Source of the DNA: an uncultured Lachnospiraceae bacterium | Lineage (GTDB): Bacteria > Bacillota > Clostridia > Lachnospirales > Lachnospiraceae | DNA length: 64,000 nt | Direction of reading: 5' to 3' | NCBI GenBank assembly: GCA_910586615.1 | Contig: CAJUJP010000015.1 | Coordinates: 1 to 64,000 of the forward strand | Notes under the pieces: model-generated | Database searches by the model: none | Told to the model about the DNA's origin: nothing | The model's input: the letters and a program-made list of their open reading frames with translations, nothing else | Shown here: piece after piece, positions 15,125 to 23,178 of the stretch | How positions within the stretch are numbered: position 1 is the first letter of the stretch | Layout of the letters: each line of letters starts with the position of its first letter | Program-made: the position numbers and the translations under genes

Positions 15125-17254
15125 TTAATCTCCGGCCCCCGGCGCCGTAGCCTCTTTCACAAACTCCGGCACTTTATCTGTGTAAAATTTGTAATATACA
15201 CCATAATTGCTCCGGTCGTACGGATAAGCCGTGTCTTTTTTAAAAGTTATATAAATATCGTAATTGTTGTCAAGCTCTCTGTCGTCATTCCATCCGGAGG
15301 ACATAAACTCAGGATAAATCACTCCCACAATCTGCTCAAACTCTTCCTGCGCCAGAAAAGTCTTTGTAACCGTATTATCCACTGGAAAATCGGATCCCGT
15401 CTCCACACCTGCCGCTTCACCCGCCGGCATGATACTGTCATTCTCCTCCAGTTCATGGTGATAATTAGTCACTGTAATATCAGCAATATCTTCCGCATTA
15501 AGCTGTATCGGATAGTATGCTTCCTGAGACTGTAAATATGTAATCGTATTTTCAAAACAACTGTACACATTCAAACTGTCCTCCATCCAGTTCGGAAAGG
15601 AAAACGTTATCTGTCCACAGGGACGTTCCTCTGCCGCAAGTGTAAAATCGTACTGTTCCATATCCTTAAGATATGCATCCCGCAGCTTCTGCGCATCCGA
15701 TGCCGGAAGGACCACATTCACCGCTCCGTTACTGTAAGTAATTTTCGCCGCTTTATCATAGGAAGCCTGATCCGTCATGATCTGATAGGTTCCGTCCTTA
15801 AATTCCTTTGTCCGGATGATACTGTTCATCTGTTCACCGCTTGCAGGATCCGAAAAATCCACATAAAAACATCTTCCCACCTGCCTGCCTGATTTCAGAC
15901 GGTACAGCACATTGACGTTTCTCGCATCATCCATGTCTTCCGAATCCTTCTGCTGTGCCACTTCTGCCAGAGAAAGTACCGGTTCCACGTCTTTAAGGAA
16001 CATATGCTCTCTGGAAAAATCCGCACTGCTCACATAAGTAAAATCTTCATCCCAGAAGGAACCGTAATAATCCACACTCACCGCCACACTGTCCAGCTCA
16101 TCCGCCGACGGCAGATATTTATCATAACCGGTCAGATCATATTCAAAAACAAGAAATACCATGATAATGCCTGCAATGGCCACGCCGCTGGAAATCAGAT
16201 GCTTATGCAGACTTCTCAGATCAAAATCAAAAATGATCTCCATGACCGCACAGGCGATCACACCGCTCACAGCCATACCCGCAACAGTCAGCATCGTATT
16301 ACCGTACGTCTCATCTCTTACCAGCATACCGATCCAGAGTCCGGCCGGAACCACAATTATGATTTTTAAAAACGGTTCTATCCTTGTAAAAGCCAGTGCT
16401 CTGCCTGCCGCCTCCGAAGGCCGTTTCCTGTAGCACAGCCAGGCCGCCGCCAGAATCACTAACGCCAGTATAAACCATTTACCGTAGTATGGCAATACTC
16501 CCCGGACCATGGCATTCACATCTGTAAGCTGCTTTAATCTCCAGCTCTTTTCCGAATAATCGCTGAAAACCGATAATTTCGGACTTTGCGTCACATAGAA
16601 ACCAGATACCGTCTTAAAAAAAGAATATTTCATGTTGCCGGCCAGCGTGTAAACAATTACCTCATACAGCATAAGCACTGCCACAGCCGCCAGTGTGATC
16701 AGACAGTTTCCCGTCAGCATCACCGCCAGAACCGCCGTATGATACACCACAAGAAAGAACAGCAGGTTCCACACAAAGCCAACCCCGGTCACAGCCAGAA
16801 CCTCTCCGTTCACCGCCCCCTGAGATGCTGCGGCAATAACCGCAATCAGAATGCTTGTCAGAGCCGTCACAAGATAAATAATCAGACCGTTCACATATAT
16901 TATTACAAACCGCTTATTTTTATTCACCGGAACGCTGTGGTACATATCTACCTTTTTCCTGTCATAAAGGTATGAGAACCCCTGTACGCCGATGATCACT
17001 GCCAGTATCACAAGCACTGTTCCGAGATGGGTCTGAAAGCCCAGTGCATCCTTCGTTGCCTGATACATTGCATCCCTGAACTCTTCTCCTGTTTTGTATA
17101 CCCCGTCGGCATTCCGCGTCCTGATACGGCTTAAATACACCGAAAGAACACCCACATATGCCATCAGATTTCCCAGAGCAGCTACGATCCATACCCAGAT
17201 ACGCCTTTTATGATTTTCTATACTGCTAACCCAGAATGAGTTTCTTGATGTCAT
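15125..17254 (-). CDS. ABC-2 type transporter permease with large C-terminal domain
   Basis: A 709-residue permease that pairs with the ATPase overlapping its start. About eight to ten helices fill residues 25-395 (for example WVWIVAALGNLMAYVGVL and YLVTALTSILIAVIAAA), followed by a 310-residue soluble domain with acidic, aromatic-rich sequence. Permeases of this build, some of which carry a DUF6449 C-terminal domain, occur next to YtrA-type GntR regulators in Firmicutes. The start at 17254 has GGAGGT eight bases before it and overlaps the ATPase end by 29 bases, so the two are translationally coupled. Ytr-like systems respond to cell-wall or lipid-II-binding antibiotics; a similar role is possible here but unproven. 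Confidence 0.88.
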   Translation of the reverse strand: MTSRNSFWVSSIENHKRRIWVWIVAALGNLMAYVGVLSVYLSRIRTRNADGVYKTGEEFRDAMYQATKDALGFQTHLGTVLVILAVIIGVQGFSYLYDRKKVDMYHSVPVNKNKRFVIIYVNGLIIYLVTALTSILIAVIAAASQGAVNGEVLAVTGVGFVWNLLFFLVVYHTAVLAVMLTGNCLITLAAVAVLMLYEVIVYTLAGNMKYSFFKTVSGFYVTQSPKLSVFSDYSEKSWRLKQLTDVNAMVRGVLPYYGKWFILALVILAAAWLCYRKRPSEAAGRALAFTRIEPFLKIIIVVPAGLWIGMLVRDETYGNTMLTVAGMAVSGVIACAVMEIIFDFDLRSLHKHLISSGVAIAGIIMVFLVFEYDLTGYDKYLPSADELDSVAVSVDYYGSFWDEDFTYVSSADFSREHMFLKDVEPVLSLAEVAQQKDSEDMDDARNVNVLYRLKSGRQVGRCFYVDFSDPASGEQMNSIIRTKEFKDGTYQIMTDQASYDKAAKITYSNGAVNVVLPASDAQKLRDAYLKDMEQYDFTLAAEERPCGQITFSFPNWMEDSLNVYSCFENTITYLQSQEAYYPIQLNAEDIADITVTNYHHELEENDSIMPAGEAAGVETGSDFPVDNTVTKTFLAQEEFEQIVGVIYPEFMSSGWNDDRELDNNYDIYITFKKDTAYPYDRSNYGVYYKFYTDKVPEFVKEATAPGAGD

Positions 17255-18131
17255 ATCCGACCACCTCCGTTTCACTGATAAAAATTTCTTCAAGAGACAG
17301 CGGAAGCACTTCATAAAATACTGTATCCACCGTGGCAAATCTTGCCGCTACTTCCTCTCTTGTGCTTCTCACGGTAAAAGTACGCAAGGAACCTCTCTGC
17401 TCCTTCTTAAGCACTTCCATACCGCTCAGCGCTTTCAGTTCCTCCTCCACTGTGGCAAATACGCACTGCACCTTCTGTATATTGCACTTCATATCTTCCA
17501 GATCCCTGGACAGCAGCACGCCGCCCCTGTGCAGCAGCCCTACATGATCACAGATATCCTCCAGTTCACGCAGATTGTGGGATGCAATTACCGGTGTCAG
17601 CCCCTTCTCATCCATTTCCTTGGCAAAAATGGATTTGATCCCCTGACGCATCACCGGATCAAGTCCGTCAAAAGTCTCGTCACACAGAAGATACCTGGTA
17701 TGTGCACAAATTCCCAGCAACAGCGCAAGCTGCTTCTTCATTCCTTTGGAAAAAGTACCGATTTTCCTGCGCTTATCAAGATTAAAACTCTCAAGATACC
17801 TGTAAAACTCTTCACTGTCAAAATTTTCATAAATGCCGCTGTAATACCGCTCCATAGCCTGGGCGTTGGAATTGGAGAAGAAATAAGGTTCATCCGCAAT
17901 AAAAAAGAGTTTCTTCTTTGCCTCCACATTATCGTACACCGGCATGTTATCCACCGCTACCGCCCCGCTGTCAGGCTTCAGGATACCGGACATCATGCGA
18001 AGCACCGTACTCTTGCCTGCTCCGTTTGTTCCGATCAGTCCAAACACCGTATTGTCCTTTATCGTTACACTGACATCATCTACCGCTTTGATCTTCTCAA
18101 AGGTCTTCGTCAGATTATGTATCTCTATCAT
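17226..18131 (-). CDS. ABC transporter ATP-binding protein (YtrB type)
   Basis: A 301-residue ATPase. Walker A GTNGAGKSTVLRMMSG near residues 34-49, signature FSKGMKKQLALLLGI near 130-144, Walker B YLLCDETFDGLDP near 150-162 and H-loop ASHNLREL are all intact. The last 85 residues form a C-terminal regulatory region. It starts 18 bases after the GntR regulator and overlaps the permease by 29 bases, so the regulator, ATPase and permease form one operon. A GGAAGGAAGG ribosome site precedes the start. Confidence 0.93.
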   Translation of the reverse strand: MIEIHNLTKTFEKIKAVDDVSVTIKDNTVFGLIGTNGAGKSTVLRMMSGILKPDSGAVAVDNMPVYDNVEAKKKLFFIADEPYFFSNSNAQAMERYYSGIYENFDSEEFYRYLESFNLDKRRKIGTFSKGMKKQLALLLGICAHTRYLLCDETFDGLDPVMRQGIKSIFAKEMDEKGLTPVIASHNLRELEDICDHVGLLHRGGVLLSRDLEDMKCNIQKVQCVFATVEEELKALSGMEVLKKEQRGSLRTFTVRSTREEVAARFATVDTVFYEVLPLSLEEIFISETEVVGYDIKKLILG

Positions 18132-18149
18132 AGAATCCTTCCTTCCTGT

Positions 18150-18503
18150 CTAAAGCACTTCAATCTCGCGGATCAGCTCTGTCTTGGACATGCCAATCTC
18201 CAGCACCTCCCTCACAAGCGCCAGTATCTGCTCTATACATTCTCTCTTTCGTCTCTCCACGAGTCCGCTGTCCCCCGACACAAAATTGCCTCTGCCCTTG
18301 ATCACATAGATAAACCCCTGCCGCTCCAACTCCGCATAGGCTTTCTGAATCGTATTCGGGTTTATGGACAGTTCCATCGCCAGATTCCGCACCGAAGGCA
18401 GCTGCTCATCAGGCTGCATGGCGCCCTTTAAGATCAGCACCTTGTAGCGTTCAACGATCTGCTCATATATCGGACGGGTATCCTTATAATCTATGATTAT
18501 CAT
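18150..18503 (-). CDS. GntR family transcriptional regulator, YtrA subfamily
   Basis: A short 117-residue GntR protein. Residues 8-75 are the winged helix (RPIYEQIVERYKVLILKG, LPSVRNLAMELSINPNTIQ, YAELERQGFIYVIKGRGNF); the remaining 40 residues form the short helical dimerisation tail that marks the YtrA subfamily. Such proteins repress the ABC genes that follow them. AAGGAG stands five bases before the ATG. A near-perfect 21-bp palindrome about 50 bases upstream is the likely operator. Confidence 0.93.
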   Translation of the reverse strand: MIIIDYKDTRPIYEQIVERYKVLILKGAMQPDEQLPSVRNLAMELSINPNTIQKAYAELERQGFIYVIKGRGNFVSGDSGLVERRKRECIEQILALVREVLEIGMSKTELIREIEVL

Positions 18504-18551
18504 GATGACTCCTTTCTGAATGATTCCACCTTCTCATCTAACTATACCAAC

Positions 18552-18572
18552 TGTACTATCAATGATGGTACA
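18552..18572. promoter_or_regulatory. GntR/YtrA operator
   Basis: TGTACTATCA and TGATGGTACA flank one central base; the arms match at nine of ten positions when inverted. It lies 49 bases before the GntR start codon. YtrA-type repressors bind such long palindromes at their own promoters. A TATAGT sequence between the dyad and the start could be the -10 box. Confidence 0.75.
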
Positions 18573-18750
18573 CCAAGTATACCCCGCGATAAATTACATG
18601 TCAATCTAAAAGTACATTCCTTCCAAAATAACTCTACCAGCTTGCAATATATACGTTTTCGCACGGACTTAGCAGTAAATGCCAAGTCCTGTGTGAACAG
18701 TAACACCGGCTTTTCTTTGCGGGATTTGCTCCTTAAATAAAAAAAGCGGC

Positions 18751-18786
18751 AAAAAAGGGCATACATGGAATGATCCACATATGCCC
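18751..18786 (-). terminator. Terminator of the gpmI operon
   Basis: On the minus strand GGGCATA pairs with TATGCCC and an inner TGGA/TCCA pair closes the loop; TTTTTT follows at once. It lies 30 bases after the phosphoglycerate mutase stop. Confidence 0.85.
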
Positions 18787-18814
18787 CCATTGACATTTTT
18801 AAACCATATTTACT

Positions 18815-20356
18815 TTATTTCACAAGTAAGGATTTTCCTGTCATCTCCACCGGCTGTTCCATGCCCATCAGTTCGATCAGCGTAGGAACGATGTCGGCCA
18901 GACATCCTTCTTCTCTCAGCTTGTATGCAGGATCCGCATTGACCAGAATAAAAGGAACAGGGTTGGTAGTATGTGCCGTGAAAGGCGCACCTGTCTCATA
19001 ATCCACAAGCTGCTCCGCATTGCCATGATCGGCACAGATAAACATAACGCCGTCCACTTCCTTCAAAGCTTCCACAGCGCGTCCGACACACTCGTCCACC
19101 GCTTCCACAGCCTTGATCGCCGCATCTTCCACGCCGGTATGGCCTACCATATCGGGATTCGCAAAGTTGATGATAATCACATCGTACTCGCCGGACTTGA
19201 TACATCCCACCAGCTTATCACACACTTCATAGGCGCTCATCTGAGGTTTCAGGTCGTAAGTTGCCACATCCTTCGGGGAATTGACCAGAATCCTCTCCTC
19301 ACCCTCATTGGGCTCTTCCACACCGCCGTTAAAGAAAAAGGTTACATGGGCGTATTTCTCTGTCTCCGCAAGTCTTGCCTGTTTCATGTTATTGGCTGCC
19401 AGCCACTCTCCAAACGTATTGGTTACCGCGATCTTATGGAAAGCAACTTCCTTGTTGGGAATCGTAGGATCATAATCAGAGAAGCACACATAAGTCAGAT
19501 CCAGTCTCTTTTCCCTTGCAAAACCTTTAAAATCATCATCGCAGAAGCTTCTGGTGATCTCTCTGGCACGGTCGGGACGGAAATTGAAGAAAACAACGGA
19601 ATCGCCGTCCTTAATGACTGCCACAGGCTGGCCGTCCTTCTTCACTACGGTAGGCTTTACAAATTCGTCCGTCTCATCTCTGTCATAAGATGCCTGAATA
19701 CCTTCCGGCGCACTTGCCGCCTCCAATCCTTCTCCTCTCGTCAGCGCCGCATATGCCTTCTCGACTCTGTCGTAATTGTTATCTCTGTCCATTGCGTAAT
19801 AACGTCCGGTCACAGTAGCAACCTCGCCTACGCCGATCTTTTTCATCTCCTGTTCCAGATCTTCCACGAAGCCCTTACCGCTTGCAGGCGGTGTGTCACG
19901 TCCATCCAGAAATGCATGAACATATACTTTCTCAAGACCGTTTCTTTTGGCCAGTTCCAGCAGGCCGTAAAGATGTGTATTGTGGCTGTGGACGCCGCCG
20001 TCTGACAACAGTCCGAACATATGAAGGGCAGAATCATTTTTCTTACAGTTATTCACCGCATCAAGCAGAGCCGGATTTTCAAAAAAAGTACCATCCTGTA
20101 TCTCCTTTGTGATTCTCGTAAGCTCCTGATACACGATGCGTCCTGCACCCATATTCAGGTGTCCTACCTCGGAGTTGCCCATCTGACCGTCGGGAAGTCC
20201 CACCGCCATGCCGCTGGCATTGCCTTTTACAAAAGGACACTCTGCCATGAGCTTGTCCATCACGGGTGTCTTAGCCTCCGCCACAGCGTTACCCTCTGTC
20301 TTTTCATTCAGGCCATAGCCGTCCAGAATCATTAATACTGCTGGTTTTTTTCTCAT
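18815..20356 (-). CDS. gpmI: 2,3-bisphosphoglycerate-independent phosphoglycerate mutase
   Basis: Interconverts 3- and 2-phosphoglycerate using two Mn2+ ions and a phosphoserine intermediate; feeds enolase. At 513 residues it is of normal length. Motifs: MILDGYGLNEKTEGNAV at the N-terminus with the metal Asp, QMGNSEVGHLNMGAG with the catalytic Ser near residue 61, HAFLDGRDTPP, DPTIPNKEV and the late metal site ADHGNAEQ near 445. AAGGAG stands eight bases before the start. It begins 31 bases after the TPR protein gene on the same strand, so both are likely co-transcribed, and a strong terminator follows. Confidence 0.97.
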   Translation of the reverse strand: MRKKPAVLMILDGYGLNEKTEGNAVAEAKTPVMDKLMAECPFVKGNASGMAVGLPDGQMGNSEVGHLNMGAGRIVYQELTRITKEIQDGTFFENPALLDAVNNCKKNDSALHMFGLLSDGGVHSHNTHLYGLLELAKRNGLEKVYVHAFLDGRDTPPASGKGFVEDLEQEMKKIGVGEVATVTGRYYAMDRDNNYDRVEKAYAALTRGEGLEAASAPEGIQASYDRDETDEFVKPTVVKKDGQPVAVIKDGDSVVFFNFRPDRAREITRSFCDDDFKGFAREKRLDLTYVCFSDYDPTIPNKEVAFHKIAVTNTFGEWLAANNMKQARLAETEKYAHVTFFFNGGVEEPNEGEERILVNSPKDVATYDLKPQMSAYEVCDKLVGCIKSGEYDVIIINFANPDMVGHTGVEDAAIKAVEAVDECVGRAVEALKEVDGVMFICADHGNAEQLVDYETGAPFTAHTTNPVPFILVNADPAYKLREEGCLADIVPTLIELMGMEQPVEMTGKSLLVK

Positions 20357-20386
20357 AACGTTCTCTCCTTTACCTTATTGTATTTA

Positions 20387-22219
20387 TCAATAGTCAATCT
20401 CCCACTCGTGTTCGCCGCCCCAGTCGCCGATGGCGTTGGTGGTAATGCCCTCTTCCGTGGTCACTTTGGTGTCAAAACGGTAATTCATCTGAGGCACATA
20501 CTGCCCGTTTATCTTCACATTGCTGTACAGATACTGCACCGTATATTCTGTGGAAGATTCGGCGCTCTCAGAAACAGGCACATATGAAATGACACTTCTC
20601 TGTACACCGTCGTCTTCCTGTTTCGTACCCCAGACCGTAATGATTCCCTGACGGTTTTCATAATCCTGATCACTTAAAAAAGCAAATCTTACTTTTCCTT
20701 CTTCCCTGTGGAGCACAAGCTGCTCTCTGTTCACCGGAATATAAATAGAGCCTTCCCAGTATCCGGAATTTTCATTAATAAAATCGTCCCTGATCTTCTG
20801 ATAGGATTCCTCTGCCACCAGTTCTCTGGCATATGCATAATTGCCTGCCTCAAACTCTGTAAACGCTTTTGCAAAATAATCCTGTACCTCTTTTGCCCGG
20901 TTCAGACATGCCATGGTCTCCGTAAGAGTTCCATCCTCTACCACGCCGTTTACTTCCGCAAGCAGTGCAGCATACTGGCTCAGATGAGGAACACTGATAC
21001 GCACATAAGGCATATCAATGACCGCATATTCTGTCAGGATCTGCTTCAACTCTGCAGAAGGGTTTGTCTGATACAGGGCAATCAGCCTGCGCATCAGACT
21101 TTCGTATTCTGTATACTGACATGTATCCTGAGATGCATCTTCATCAAAGAAAAGCGTACACGTATCATTCTCTTCCGTAACAGCGAAAAGACGCTCATAA
21201 CAGGTATCCATCAATTTCAGGGCATCCTGATTCGCCGGTTCCTGTTCCAATACCTGAACACACTTATCTACCGTTGCCAGTGTACAGTTCTTGTCATTAA
21301 TCTCACCCACTGCCTCATTATACAAAACAATGCAGTAACTGTGCAGAAGTCCTTCATCCTGGGTCTTCTCCCAGCCGGTATAATAAGTCTGCTCCGCCTC
21401 CAGAGTCTTCTGCTGCTTCAGAAAATTCCCCGCCATGCAGCGGTAAGCCTCCACAGAATCCTCATCAATCTGCAATGCCTTCTCGTAAGCCTTCTGGGCA
21501 CTGGCATAATCTTCCTGCGCCATATATCTGTCGCCCTGAGCCAGACTGCGGGACAATTTCATGGAGGGCGTAAAGAATATATACAGTACAACTGCCGCAA
21601 CTACGATAATGCCTGCCGATGCCCCCATCATGATCCTCTGCCTGCGGACTCTTCTGAGGCGCTCCGCCTTTCTTCTGGCACGCATCTCATCCCGCCTGCT
21701 CATACGGGCCTCAAATTCCTCCCGGCTTTCCGTGCTTCCCCTTTTTCCGGAAGTGCTGCCCGCTTTACTGCCGGAAGCAGGTCTTCGCTGCCCGCCATTC
21801 TTCCCGGAAGAGTTCTTTGTACGCCTCGCTGCCTCATCGGAAGTTTTTCTGACTTTTTTTCCAGGTGCTGCACTTATATATTCTTCCCGATCGTCTGCCT
21901 CACCAGATACTTTTCTGATTTTCTTTGCCGGCTGCTCTTTTGCACGTTCTTCTCGCATCGCTGCTTCACCGGAGGCTTTTCTGACTTTTTTTCCAGGTGC
22001 TGCACTTATATATTCTTCCCGATCGTCAACCTCACCAGATATTTTTCTGATTTTCTTTGCCGGCTGCTCTTTTGCGCGCTCATCTCGCATCGCTGCCTCA
22101 CCGGAGGCTTTTCTGACTTTCTTCCGGGATACCGCCATATCCTCTCCATGCTCTTCTCTCACAGCCGCTATTTCCGTCTTCGCCTTCTTTTCTGCTAAAC
22201 TGCTGTTGCTTTGACTCAT
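20387..22219 (-). CDS. Repeat-rich, single-pass membrane protein with TPR-like region
   Basis: A 610-residue protein of unknown function. Residues 33-142 consist of five copies of a 22-residue basic/acidic repeat starting KKVRKASGEA or KKIRKVSGEA. A Lys/Arg-rich stretch leads to one membrane helix (about residues 195-218). The part after it begins with TPR-like helical hairpins (AQGDRYMAQEDYASAQKAYEKAL, about 225-300) and ends in a domain with Trp/Tyr-rich beta strands. With the positive stretch before the helix, the repeats should be in the cytoplasm and the TPR part outside. AGGAG precedes the start. The gene is directly upstream of gpmI. Similar long-tail TPR proteins occur in Lachnospiraceae, but I know of no function. 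Confidence 0.85.
   Translation of the reverse strand: MSQSNSSLAEKKAKTEIAAVREEHGEDMAVSRKKVRKASGEAAMRDERAKEQPAKKIRKISGEVDDREEYISAAPGKKVRKASGEAAMREERAKEQPAKKIRKVSGEADDREEYISAAPGKKVRKTSDEAARRTKNSSGKNGGQRRPASGSKAGSTSGKRGSTESREEFEARMSRRDEMRARRKAERLRRVRRQRIMMGASAGIIVVAAVVLYIFFTPSMKLSRSLAQGDRYMAQEDYASAQKAYEKALQIDEDSVEAYRCMAGNFLKQQKTLEAEQTYYTGWEKTQDEGLLHSYCIVLYNEAVGEINDKNCTLATVDKCVQVLEQEPANQDALKLMDTCYERLFAVTEENDTCTLFFDEDASQDTCQYTEYESLMRRLIALYQTNPSAELKQILTEYAVIDMPYVRISVPHLSQYAALLAEVNGVVEDGTLTETMACLNRAKEVQDYFAKAFTEFEAGNYAYARELVAEESYQKIRDDFINENSGYWEGSIYIPVNREQLVLHREEGKVRFAFLSDQDYENRQGIITVWGTKQEDDGVQRSVISYVPVSESAESSTEYTVQYLYSNVKINGQYVPQMNYRFDTKVTTEEGITTNAIGDWGGEHEWEIDY
21794..22123 (-). repeat. Five tandem 66-bp (22-codon) repeats
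   Basis: The coding sequence holds five in-frame 66-bp units. Units 1 and 3 are nearly alike, as are 2 and 4, giving a higher-order 132-bp period; unit 5 is degenerate. This pattern indicates unequal crossing-over or slippage and a likely site of length variation. Confidence 0.85.
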
Positions 22220-22342
22220 TTTGCCTATACTCCTATAACTTCAATACATAATACATCCTGCCGGCCGGCATCTGTCCACCGCCGCGTCCAAATAACCCCA
22301 TACCTTCACCATACTAGCACATTCCATAGGATTTTGTCCAGC

Positions 22343-22371
22343 TTGTCCGCGGGGTAATTTATCGCTATAAT
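22343..22371 (+). promoter_or_regulatory. Sigma-A promoter of the YgjP-type gene
   Basis: TTGTCC (22343-22348), a 17-base spacer and a perfect TATAAT (22366-22371), about 105 bases before the start codon. Confidence 0.75.
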
Positions 22372-22477
22372 ATATGACAGGAATTACATTGACAGGGAAA
22401 ACATTTGAATTGTTCCGGAATCGTGATTACATTGATCAGCCGGACCGCCAACACTGACAGAGACGTGAGGAGTTCCC

Positions 22478-23098
22478 ATGAAAAATCAAAACCAGACTGA
22501 CGCAGATAACATACTGCGAATCAAATACCAGAGCAGACTCTATGAACTGCCCTATACCATCATCCGAAGCAGCCGCAAAACATGCTCCATCAGTATCTCT
22601 CCCGACTGTGAGATCACATTGCGGGTTCCTCTGCGTGCCACAGACAGAGAAATCAGCCATCTGCTCATCGAAAAACGTATCTGGATCATTACAAAATATC
22701 TGGAAATGCAGGAAAAACAGCAGAACCGTCCTGTCTCCGATCTGACCGATCCCCAGCGTGCCGCTCTGGAACGCCGCTATATCGACGCTGCCAGAGAATA
22801 TTTTCCAAAGCGTGTAGAGCACTTTCACCAGTTTACCGGCGGCTCCTACAACCGTATCACCATCCGGGATCAGAAAACCCGCTGGGGAAGCTGCAGCGCC
22901 AGGGGAACTCTCTCTTTCAACTGGCGGCTCATGCTGGCACCGCCTGCCATCCTGGATTATGTGGTGGTACACGAACTGTGCCATCTGACACATATGAATC
23001 ACTCCGCCGCCTTCTGGCAGTCCGTGGAACAGGTATATCCCGATTACCGTACCGCCAGAAAATGGCTGAAAGAACACGGACAGGAACTGGTACTATAA
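22478..23098 (+). CDS. YgjP/WLM-like metal-dependent hydrolase (M48-like)
   Basis: A 206-residue protein of the YgjP family (COG1451, formerly DUF45). The zinc site HELCHLTHMNH near residues 164-174 has the HExxH pair and a third histidine. TRWGSCSARGTLSFNWRL (about 133-150) is the family signature just before it. No signal peptide is present, so it is cytoplasmic. Family members have been linked to nucleotide or DNA metabolism; the reaction is uncertain. GAGGAG lies before the ATG and a clear promoter is upstream. It is a lone plus-strand gene and converges with the DEAD-box helicase gene. Confidence 0.9.
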   Translation: MKNQNQTDADNILRIKYQSRLYELPYTIIRSSRKTCSISISPDCEITLRVPLRATDREISHLLIEKRIWIITKYLEMQEKQQNRPVSDLTDPQRAALERRYIDAAREYFPKRVEHFHQFTGGSYNRITIRDQKTRWGSCSARGTLSFNWRLMLAPPAILDYVVVHELCHLTHMNHSAAFWQSVEQVYPDYRTARKWLKEHGQELVL

Positions 23099-23178
23099 CG
23101 TTTGTGTCCGGCTTTGCCATGCAGCCCGGCCGTCTCTGCCTGTGACAGAACAGTACAAAGCCGCGCCGGCACGTGAAA

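Larger units (their letters stand above)
18504..18814. other. Intergenic region with operator and terminator
   Basis: A gap of 311 bases between the GntR gene and phosphoglycerate mutase, both on the minus strand. It holds the GntR operator (18552-18572) and the mutase terminator (18751-18786). An 84-codon frame here shows no sign of being a gene. Confidence 0.7.

Noticed and set aside
18542..18796. 84-codon minus-strand frame between the GntR gene and gpmI
   Set aside because: It runs through both the gpmI terminator and the GntR operator, has no ribosome site and resembles no protein family.
21794..22123. Direct repeats considered as a CRISPR array
   Set aside because: The units are in-frame codon repeats of a protein without unique spacers. 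The same holds for the repeats in the galactanase gene and at 25055-25165.
23099..23178. GGCTTTG/CAAAGCC inverted repeat between the convergent YgjP-type and helicase genes
   Set aside because: The arms are about 40 bases apart with no U-run; too weak to be called a terminator.
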